From contig JAEOUL010000097.1 in the NCBI GenBank assembly GCA_016839345.1, positions 1 through 22,782 of the forward strand: a DNA stretch of 22,782 nucleotides, in the 5' to 3' direction. The stretch comes from Candidatus Thorarchaeota archaeon. GTDB lineage: Archaea; Asgardarchaeota; Thorarchaeia; Thorarchaeales; Thorarchaeaceae. This document shows, piece after piece, positions 16,997 to 22,782 of this stretch (position 1 is its first letter; every line of letters starts with the position of its first letter). The translations under genes and the position numbers were made by a program. The notes under the pieces are model-generated. The model worked only from the letters and a program-made list of their open reading frames with translations, did no database searches and was not told where the DNA came from.

Positions 16997-17146
16997 GTTA
17001 GCAAGTAAGGCAGAGGAAATCATTCTTGGTCTATTAGCTGAGTAATTGACTATATACAGAAAAGAACGGGTGGTAATCAAATATCAACCCTTTCCTCCTT
17101 TTTCTAAAAATATTGCAATAAGAAGACGTTGCAAGTCTGTCGAAAA
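16997..17146. other. Short gene-free stretch
   Basis: AT-rich DNA holding only an 18-codon ORF that overlaps the preceding small ORF, and a T-rich run (TCCTCCTTTTTC, near 17093-17104) that could end a plus-strand transcript. Nothing else recognised. Confidence 0.3.
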
Positions 17147-17425
17147 TTAATCGTATCTAATAGAAAGCTCTCGATACAAGAGAGCTAAAAAACCAAAAAG
17201 GTAGAAGAAGGCCCGTGTTAGATACATAATTCTACTTGTCATTCCTAGTATCCCTGTGGTTTCATAAATCCAACTTACTTCTCCCAAAATATATGGAGAA
17301 TAGGGCCAACCAGCATAGTCAGCTGCTATTACCAGTACGATTCCATAAGCATACTCATTTACAATTGAAACTAGAATCAAGAAAAGCCCAAGAAACAACC
17401 ATCGAGGCTTTTGGATTGATCGCAC
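17147..17425 (-). CDS. Small membrane protein, unknown
   Basis: This 92-residue protein has a basic N-terminus (RSIQKPR), a first hydrophobic helix (about 9-35), an aromatic loop with GWPYSPYILGEVSWIYE, and a second hydrophobic helix (about 64-84). It is probably a two-span membrane protein. The start is GTG at 17425, with AAAGGTAGGA directly upstream acting as a ribosome site. I do not recognise the family. It stands alone on the minus strand, about 100 bp downstream of the inverted-repeat element at 17529-17629, which could form part of its leader. Confidence 0.6.
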   Translation of the reverse strand: MRSIQKPRWLFLGLFLILVSIVNEYAYGIVLVIAADYAGWPYSPYILGEVSWIYETTGILGMTSRIMYLTRAFFYLFGFLALLYRELSIRYD

Positions 17426-17528
17426 TCCTACCTTTCCACTCCTTTAGAGTTTCGATGATGGTATCACTTGAGGACTGTTTGTTATGAACTTTCTTGTGTA
17501 TAGTTAGTTCTCAAAGAGAAAAGAAATG

Positions 17529-17629
17529 AATAGAAGAGGTGGCGAGCATATGGGAATCGTGGTAGGAGGGGGGAGTTTCGTAATTGAGGGCATGTAACGA
17601 AAAACTAGCCCACACGCTCGCCTTCTATT
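17529..17629. ncRNA. Candidate structured RNA or inverted-repeat element
   Basis: Outer arms AATAGAA (17529-17535) and TTCTATT (17623-17629) pair fully. After a 5-nt bulge on one side, GGCGAGC (17541-17547) pairs with GCTCGCC (17616-17622), and GGG (17552-17554) with CCC (17609-17611) across a partly matched 4x4 segment. Inside, AGTTTCGT (17574-17581) pairs with ACGAAAAACT (17597-17606) with a 2-nt bulge. The acceptor-like 7-bp stem suggested a tRNA, but no T-loop or anticodon arm fits on either strand. Direction is unknown. It could also be a MITE-like repeat, a leader of the 17425 gene, or a terminator. Confidence 0.4.
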
Positions 17630-17909
17630 TGTTTAAGATGGTTTATGCCCATCGATTCCTACTTAGACTGTTGTTAACTCAGCATAGTCCCTATTAAAGT
17701 TTGTTTTGATACTGTGAAAATTCACAAAATTACAGGCCGGCAGACTTGGCAGAACAGCGTCTATTTCGCTGAGTGTCTTTTATTGCTTTCAAACTTTATG
17801 GCATGAAGTTTTAGTTAAAGTGTAGTGATTCGCAATAGTAAATAGTTAGAGTCAAATCTTGAAAAATGGAATGGAGTGCACCTTCAATAGAAGGCACACA
17901 TGTAATTGG
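17630..17909. other. Gene-poor spacer with one small dyad
   Basis: No convincing ORF is present. TGTGAA-AA-TTCACA (17713-17726) is a perfect 6-2-6 inverted repeat of unknown role, not similar in sequence to the dyad at 14863. A GC-richer patch (CCGGCAGACTTGGCAGAACAGCG) lies near 17737-17759. The right end abuts the 3' end of the radical SAM gene. Confidence 0.4.
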
Positions 17910-19556
17910 TTATTCACCAGTATAGGGTTTCGAGATACTTTCCTCTTCGATTTGGCTTGGTTTGTGTCCCTTTCGCCACTCTTCAATAGGTTTAGAGACC
18001 TTCTCTTCAATCCTCGACCTGTGGATGGTGTTCATTGCGCAGAATGGAATGATTCTACCATCAGGCACCGAGTAGTTGATATCACAATGAGAAACCCGCT
18101 CAAGATCGAAGTTGTAGGGGTCCATGAAGTGCATCATGCCAATCATGATTATACGTCGCATCAATTTGGCAAGCGACTCGTAGTCACCACGATTAAGGAA
18201 AGCACTGAGGAGGTCTTTGATGAGACCCTTCTTCTTGATATGACGTGCACCAGCAGCTAGTTTGGCCTTTGCACGTGCGCTTGCTCCCCTTGCTTCATTT
18301 GCAAATAGATTAGCAATCTCTTCAAGAAGATTCAAGAATTTATCAACATCAATCAAGTCTGTGATTGGTCTATAGTCACCATCATCATCAATGTAAATGA
18401 AAGTAGCCATTCCACAAGCAAAATGTGAGCTGAGCTCAAGATCAGGACCACCCTTTATCAGACCTAGTGCACGACCGACAGGCATCATTGATGGTACAGG
18501 ATACCATTCAGTGTGGGGTATTTTTCCACCGGTCTGCTCCTCGATAGCATGGATCGCATCTGGAATTGTGATTCTCATATCCTTTCTTGCATCATGATCA
18601 ATACGACCAGTAATGCTCACAGGTTGGAAGTTGACACATCGGATAACATCACGGTTCTCTACTGCGTATTCGATAATACCGCCAAGCTGGTCGTCATTGA
18701 CTCCCCGGACAACTGTTGGAACCAATACCAATGATTCCATTCCCACCTCTCGCGCATTTTGGACTGCCTGCTTCTTTAAGGGAAGTAAGTTTGTACCACG
18801 AGCTGCAAGATATGGTTCGGGTGTTACACCATCAAACTGCATATAGATAGTTGAAAGACCAGCGTCGCGGAGTTCCTGAAGATACTCTTTGCTCTTTCCG
18901 ATTCTAATCACATTACTGGCAATCTGCACATGCCTGAAACCTAATTGCTTGGCCCACTTGATATACTGTGGGAGATGTTTGCTGACAGTAGGCTCACCGC
19001 CTGCGAATTGAATGGCTGGAGCGGGTACGGGCAGATTTCTGCGGAGGTTCTGCATCATATCAAAGACCTCCTGCGGATCTGGCTCATAGATACTACCACC
19101 TTCAGCTGCAACAGCAAAACAAATCGGGCAACGGAGATTGCAACGATTGGTCACATCTAATAGAGCTAGAGCTGTGTGAGATTTGTGCTCGGGGCATTGA
19201 CCACAGTCCTCTGGACATCCTTTGACGGTTTCCGTTCGGGGATTCTCTAATCCAATGGACTTGTACCACCAATCTTGGGCGTTCCTGAACATCTCAACAT
19301 CGCCCCAATAAACATCAATAAACTCGCCATGATCTTCACAGGTTTTCTTGTACATGACCTTTCCATCTTCCTCATAGAGGGTTGCAGTAATCACATGGAC
19401 TTTATCATCAGTCAGGAAACACTCGGGGCATATCGATTCAGTGTCGTAGGGAAGCTCCTTGACCGGGTATCTTTCTACGCGATACCTAGAGATTGGTCCG
19501 CCATCCTCATGTTTGACGGGGACTTCGGGAATTCGTTTAACATCATCAGTAGCCAT
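17910..19556 (-). CDS. tes: Tes-like radical SAM protein (tetraether lipid synthase family)
   Basis: This 548-residue radical SAM enzyme has the cysteine pattern of the Tes/MJ0619 group. Tes joins lipid tails to make membrane-spanning tetraether lipids in archaea. An N-terminal rubredoxin-like region has CPEC (43-46) and Cys73. A second cluster motif CPEDCGQCPEH (114-124) is followed by the radical SAM motif CNLRCPICFA (139-148) and GGEPT (186-190). More cysteines (HFACGM, SHCDINY, PFCAMN) lie near the C-terminus. ATG at 19556 is chosen because GGAGAG lies 7 nt upstream; the GTG at 19577 and ATG at 19571 are less likely. A TATA-like promoter lies about 80 bp upstream. MJ0619-type pterin methylases are close relatives, so lipid synthesis is likely but not certain. 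Confidence 0.85.
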   Translation of the reverse strand: MATDDVKRIPEVPVKHEDGGPISRYRVERYPVKELPYDTESICPECFLTDDKVHVITATLYEEDGKVMYKKTCEDHGEFIDVYWGDVEMFRNAQDWWYKSIGLENPRTETVKGCPEDCGQCPEHKSHTALALLDVTNRCNLRCPICFAVAAEGGSIYEPDPQEVFDMMQNLRRNLPVPAPAIQFAGGEPTVSKHLPQYIKWAKQLGFRHVQIASNVIRIGKSKEYLQELRDAGLSTIYMQFDGVTPEPYLAARGTNLLPLKKQAVQNAREVGMESLVLVPTVVRGVNDDQLGGIIEYAVENRDVIRCVNFQPVSITGRIDHDARKDMRITIPDAIHAIEEQTGGKIPHTEWYPVPSMMPVGRALGLIKGGPDLELSSHFACGMATFIYIDDDGDYRPITDLIDVDKFLNLLEEIANLFANEARGASARAKAKLAAGARHIKKKGLIKDLLSAFLNRGDYESLAKLMRRIIMIGMMHFMDPYNFDLERVSHCDINYSVPDGRIIPFCAMNTIHRSRIEEKVSKPIEEWRKGHKPSQIEEESISKPYTGE

Positions 19557-19582
19557 AATTATTCTCTCCATGACCACATGGA

Positions 19583-19645
19583 ACCACCACTAAACAGGGT
19601 GGTATTAACAGGCGTGGTTGGAAAAAAATCTGAATATAAGTTTAA
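19583..19645 (-). promoter_or_regulatory. Promoter and leader of the tes-like gene
   Basis: On the minus strand CTTATATTC (19640-19632) is a good archaeal TATA box, preceded by GGATTAAA as a possible BRE. A tandem TTCGGA repeat lies just upstream of this. Transcription would begin near 19610, giving a leader of about 50 nt. Within the leader ACCACC and GGTGGT near 19583-19605 can pair as a small hairpin. This is the clearest promoter in the window. Confidence 0.55.
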
Positions 19646-19679
19646 TCCGAAGTTTCCGAATATGTAGAGTGAGCTATTA

Positions 19680-20000
19680 TTACTCCTCTTCTGAATTTGT
19701 AACTAGGACATATCCCATGGAGAAGCCTCCTCGAGCGAGAAGTTTGGAATGGCGTTGTATCTCAATAAGAGCAGGATCTGCTTTTCTGAGCGCGAGGAGG
19801 GCATCAATGGCTTCCTGAATATCGACTAGTTCTTCAGTGTCTCCCGAGTAGAGAAACTCTTTTGCTTCCTCTACTATTTTTTCCCGAAGAAGCACATCGA
19901 GCTCATCCGGTCCAGCAATTCGAACTTTGGGATTTCCACCATTCTCACGGATTATATCGGGAATCTTATCTCGTACCAGCCTTTCATCCAAAACAATCAC
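19680..20000 (-). CDS. MazG-like nucleotide pyrophosphohydrolase
   Basis: This 106-residue all-alpha pyrophosphohydrolase resembles the house-cleaning MazG-like / phosphoribosyl-ATP pyrophosphohydrolase group. The pattern is typical: LVRDKIPDIIRENGG (8-22), a metal-binding EEAKEF (44-49) and EELVDIQEAIDAL (56-68), ending with the RGGFSMGYVL motif. Such enzymes hydrolyse non-standard or excess nucleoside triphosphates, which are not known here. The start is GTG at 20000, 10 nt after GAGG, and that site overlaps the stop of the upstream four-cysteine gene, so the two are co-translated. Length is normal for the single-domain family. Confidence 0.85.
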   Translation of the reverse strand: MIVLDERLVRDKIPDIIRENGGNPKVRIAGPDELDVLLREKIVEEAKEFLYSGDTEELVDIQEAIDALLALRKADPALIEIQRHSKLLARGGFSMGYVLVTNSEEE

Positions 20001-20007
20001 CTTATTT

Positions 20008-20682
20008 TTACCTCAGAGCAAGTGCAACTTCGACTTGATACTTTGCAGCATCTAAGAATGCATCAACGGTTTGTCTGACTACTCCGGGAAGTTCTGATGT
20101 CCATGGAACCTCAGAATCTCTAGGAGTTGATTCAGTCATGGCTGCGAATGGCAAGAACTTGACATTGAATGATTCGTCAATTGAAATTGTACCTAGCCAT
20201 TGACCCTCACCGTCAACAATCTCATAGGTTGGAAGAAACTTCTTCATTCCCTCGGGTACAATTGCATTCCAAAAAACAGACATTCCACTGAACTGTTCGG
20301 GGTCTCCCAAACTCACAGTGTAGGTGTCCATAGTTGCTTTTGCATTAACGAGCTTGTAAAGAATACCTATACTACAATTTAGACATTGATTGAACTCAAG
20401 TCCATCCCCACTAGCATTAACATACGCAATACCATTTTTCTCAATGTTGTCATCATTGCAGTGAACACAGAGGTCCATTCCCCATCTTACTTCAAGGTGA
20501 TCTTGGAAGGGACCATTTATGAATCGGTCTGCGGCTCCTTCAAATGCAATCTTCACAGCTTCTTTCCCCTCGTGGTCCATCTTTGTTCTGATTGATTTCC
20601 AAACTTGAAGTAAATCTTGCCAAAGTATGTTGAAAATCATGTCCGCAAGTTTGTCAAGAGACCTTTCTTCCAGCGCACTCAT
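20008..20682 (-). CDS. Unknown protein with a four-cysteine zinc-type motif
   Basis: I do not recognise this 224-residue protein. Two CxxC pairs (CVHC and CLNC, 25 residues apart) near residues 72-103 look like a four-cysteine metal site. The N-terminal 60 residues are helical and amphipathic, and the C-terminal part alternates beta strands and ends in a helix. There are no membrane segments. ATG at 20682 is used; GTG at 20691 is an alternative, and the ribosome site is weak for both. It is cotranscribed with the MazG-like gene, 7 bp downstream. Upstream, a strong AGGAGG with ATG at 20727 is in the same frame but blocked by TGA and TAA. Confidence 0.65.
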   Translation of the reverse strand: MSALEERSLDKLADMIFNILWQDLLQVWKSIRTKMDHEGKEAVKIAFEGAADRFINGPFQDHLEVRWGMDLCVHCNDDNIEKNGIAYVNASGDGLEFNQCLNCSIGILYKLVNAKATMDTYTVSLGDPEQFSGMSVFWNAIVPEGMKKFLPTYEIVDGEGQWLGTISIDESFNVKFLPFAAMTESTPRDSEVPWTSELPGVVRQTVDAFLDAAKYQVEVALALR

Positions 20683-20691
20683 TGCATACAC

Positions 20692-20995
20692 TTCATAACA
20701 TGGAATTTACAGGTATCAATTAAACATTGGTTGGACCTCCTAATGGTCAAGTGGGACTAGCCTAAGATTTTTAACTGAGTCTCGATGAGATTCCAAGAGC
20801 GAATAGGTGAGAAAAGGATGGATTGCCAAATTCACTAACTCATGTGAAAGTAGTTGTAGTCCATTCTCTGATTACATACTTGTTCGAATTTTTGGAGAGT
20901 ATTCAAAACAAAATGTACGAAGCTGTATTCTATATCAAACAGCTGTGCCGTATTTACAAGTTAGAGATATTGTCTATACCGAGGTTGGTGATTAA
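20692..20995. promoter_or_regulatory. Divergent region between the four-cysteine gene and ileS
   Basis: It must contain promoters for two divergent genes. On the minus strand AGGAGG (20742-20737) is followed by a 3-codon ORF (ATG 20727, TGA) in frame with the gene below. On the plus strand a 62-codon ORF beginning at GTG 20807 ends with TAA directly before the ileS ATG. It has no ribosome site and no family match, and I think it is chance or leader. No strong TATA box is evident. Confidence 0.4.
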
Positions 20996-22782
20996 ATGTT
21001 CAAACCTGTACCCAATCAAGTTGACTTCATTGCTCAAGAATATGAAATACTCAAATTTTGGAACGATTCACAAATTTTTGAAAAACTAAAAAAGTTGCGT
21101 GAAAAGGGACCGATATGGTCGTTTCTTGATGGTCCTATCACCGCCAACAATCCAATGGGTGTTCATCATGGATGGGGGCGAACGTACAAAGATCTTTACC
21201 AACGGTTCAAGACTATGCAAGGATACCATACCCGCCATCAGAATGGTTTTGACTGCCAGGGTCTTTGGGTGGAGGTCAATGTTGAACGAGATATGGGATT
21301 CAAGGGGAAGCAAGACATAGAGGAGTACGGGCTGGAAAAGTTCATCATATTGTGCAAGCAGCGTGTCTTGAAGTATGCCGCAGTGCAAGCTGAGCAAAGC
21401 ATACGACTGGGTTATTGGATGGATTGGGATAATTTAGAAACTCTACAGAAATTACATGATGCTCTTGGTGATAATCCACTAGCAATTACGACTATCGATG
21501 GAACAACTGGTCCAGTTACAGGTACAGTTGAGCAGCTAGTAGGAAGACTCGGAATGCCGGAGATAGGAGGATCATACTTTACACTCTCCGAAGAGAACAA
21601 CTATACTATATGGACTGTGCTAAAGTCATGTCATGATAGAGGATGGGTATACAAAGGTAGAGACGTGATGCCATGGTGTGCTAGATGCGGAACTGCCATC
21701 AGCCAACATGAGATAGTCACCGAAGGATACCGAGAGCTGACACATGCGAGCATCACATTGAGATTTCCACTTGTGGACAGGCCCGGAGAGAGTCTTCTGA
21801 TATGGACAACGACTCCCTGGACTTTAAGCAGCAATGTTGCGGCTGCTGTGGGTCCCGAATTGACTTATTTCAAGGTACGTCAGGGTGATGAGATCTTCTA
21901 TCTGAGTCGTGGGACTCTACATATGTTGAAGGGCAAGTACGAAGTTTTAGAAGAGCTACTTGGTTTTGACATGGAGGGATGGGTCTATCATGGACCTTTT
22001 GATGAACTCTCAGCTCAAAAGGAGAGCGGTATTGTTGGAAAACACAGAGTCATTGTTTGGGACGAGGTAGGTGAAGAGGAAGGTACTGGAATAGTACACG
22101 TCGCTCCGGGTTGTGGAGCTGAGGACTTCGAACTCTCCAAGGAATTCGATCTTGTAGCAATAGCACCCCTCACAGAAAATGGGTTCTTCATTGACGGTTT
22201 TGATTGGTTGTCAGGTATGCATGTGAATGATGTCGCTCAACCAATCTTTGATAATCTAACCAAAAAAGGACTGACTTACAAAGTAGAGGACTATACTCAT
22301 CGATATCCTGTTTGCTGGCGATGTCAGGAAGAATTGGTCTTTCGTCTTGTGGAAGAGTGGTTTATTTCGATGGGAGATAAGTTAGACATCCCCGATGAAG
22401 ACGTTTCAGATGAGCAGAAAGAAAACAATCTGCGTTATCAGATTATGGAAGTTGTTATCAACGAAACCAATTGGTATCCTTCCTTTGGAAAAGAGCGAGA
22501 GTTGGATTGGCTACGGAATATGGATGACTGGATGATTTCCAAGAAGCGATACTGGGGACTTGCACTACCTATATGGGAATGCTCGAACTGTGGACATTTT
22601 GATGTAATAGGTAGTAGAGAAGAACTACAGAATCGTGCCATTGCCGGGTGGGATGTATTCGATGGTCATTCACCTCATCGACCATTTATCGATGAGATTG
22701 AGATAGAATGTAGTGAATGTAATGAGAAGATGAAACGAATTCCAGATGTGGGAAACCCATGGTTAGATGCAGGTATAGTTGC
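20996..22782 (+). CDS. ileS: Isoleucyl-tRNA synthetase (partial, C-terminus beyond the right edge)
   Basis: This is a class I aminoacyl-tRNA synthetase attaching isoleucine to tRNA. The ATG at 20996 follows GAGGTTGGTGAT. The 595 residues present include the HIGH region as PMGVHHGWG (53-61), where the second His is replaced by Trp. WMDWDN (141-146) is followed by an insert of about 46 residues (147-192) before SYFTLSEENNYTIW. Zinc-type cysteines occur at PWCARCG (227-232) and CWRC. The editing domain includes WTTTPWTLSSN. The KMSKS loop and anticodon domain are beyond the window. The insert and the HIGH variant match, from memory, bacterial IleRS of Chloroflexi/Actinobacteria type, suggesting lateral origin. 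Confidence 0.93.
   Translation, partial: MFKPVPNQVDFIAQEYEILKFWNDSQIFEKLKKLREKGPIWSFLDGPITANNPMGVHHGWGRTYKDLYQRFKTMQGYHTRHQNGFDCQGLWVEVNVERDMGFKGKQDIEEYGLEKFIILCKQRVLKYAAVQAEQSIRLGYWMDWDNLETLQKLHDALGDNPLAITTIDGTTGPVTGTVEQLVGRLGMPEIGGSYFTLSEENNYTIWTVLKSCHDRGWVYKGRDVMPWCARCGTAISQHEIVTEGYRELTHASITLRFPLVDRPGESLLIWTTTPWTLSSNVAAAVGPELTYFKVRQGDEIFYLSRGTLHMLKGKYEVLEELLGFDMEGWVYHGPFDELSAQKESGIVGKHRVIVWDEVGEEEGTGIVHVAPGCGAEDFELSKEFDLVAIAPLTENGFFIDGFDWLSGMHVNDVAQPIFDNLTKKGLTYKVEDYTHRYPVCWRCQEELVFRLVEEWFISMGDKLDIPDEDVSDEQKENNLRYQIMEVVINETNWYPSFGKERELDWLRNMDDWMISKKRYWGLALPIWECSNCGHFDVIGSREELQNRAIAGWDVFDGHSPHRPFIDEIEIECSECNEKMKRIPDVGNPWLDAGIV

Noticed and set aside
17541..17622. Possible tRNA from the 7-bp GGCGAGC/GCTCGCC acceptor-like stem
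   Set aside because: Neither strand has a T-loop, D-arm or anticodon arm at the right spacing.
19275..19667. 130-codon plus-strand ORF opposite the radical SAM gene
   Set aside because: It is antisense to the cysteine-rich coding region and the promoter of the tes-like gene.
20823..21089. 88-codon plus-strand ORF over the ileS start
   Set aside because: It overlaps the clearly coding ileS frame and resembles no protein family.
1..22782. CRISPR arrays, insertion sequences, prophage or defence genes
   Set aside because: No regularly spaced repeats, transposase or recognised defence domain seen on reading either strand.

Overview
The window reads as archaeal chromosome, most likely from an Asgard archaeon of the Thorarchaeia type, although the lineage is an inference. 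The support is an archaeosine-type tRNA-guanine transglycosylase with a C-terminal PUA region, a Tes-like radical SAM protein (tetraether lipid synthesis), MtrA and MtrH homologues, GAGGTGA-type Shine-Dalgarno sites, frequent TTG and GTG starts, and TATA-like boxes. The isoleucyl-tRNA synthetase looks bacterial in type. I found no rRNA, tRNA, CRISPR array, transposase or phage gene.

Region 1 (1-7796, minus strand) is one co-directional run. Read 5' to 3' it encodes HflX GTPase, an extracellular solute-binding protein whose frame is cut by one in-frame TGA, a methylenetetrahydrofolate reductase-like protein, a divergent MtrH, a soluble MtrA with a new C-terminal domain, a canonical MtrH, and a methanogenesis-marker-14-like ASKHA ATPase that runs off the left edge. 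From the reductase to the ATPase the genes are 4 to 15 bp apart and several Shine-Dalgarno sites lie inside the previous gene. The simplest reading is a cytoplasmic corrinoid methyl-transfer module: the reductase makes a methyl-pterin, MtrH moves the methyl to or from MtrA-bound cobalamin, and the ASKHA ATPase may reactivate oxidised corrinoid. No membrane Mtr subunit is present in the window.

Region 2 (7889-14679) holds tgtA on the plus strand. It converges, with a 23-bp overlap, on a three-gene ABC importer on the minus strand: binding protein, fused two-domain permease, and ATPase with TOBE region. The substrate is not determined.

Region 3 (14680-17909) holds a winged-helix-like protein divergent from the importer, a PhzF-family enzyme, small uncertain ORFs, a small membrane protein, and gene-poor DNA with a strong nested inverted repeat at 17529-17629 that could be a structured RNA.

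Region 4 (17910-22782) holds the Tes-like radical SAM gene with a good TATA-type promoter, a MazG-like pyrophosphohydrolase coupled to an unknown four-cysteine protein, and ileS on the plus strand, which runs off the right edge.

The points most worth a second look are the Mtr/ASKHA/reductase cluster, the solute-binding protein whose two halves are in reverse (circularly permuted) order and interrupted by TGA, and the inverted-repeat element.
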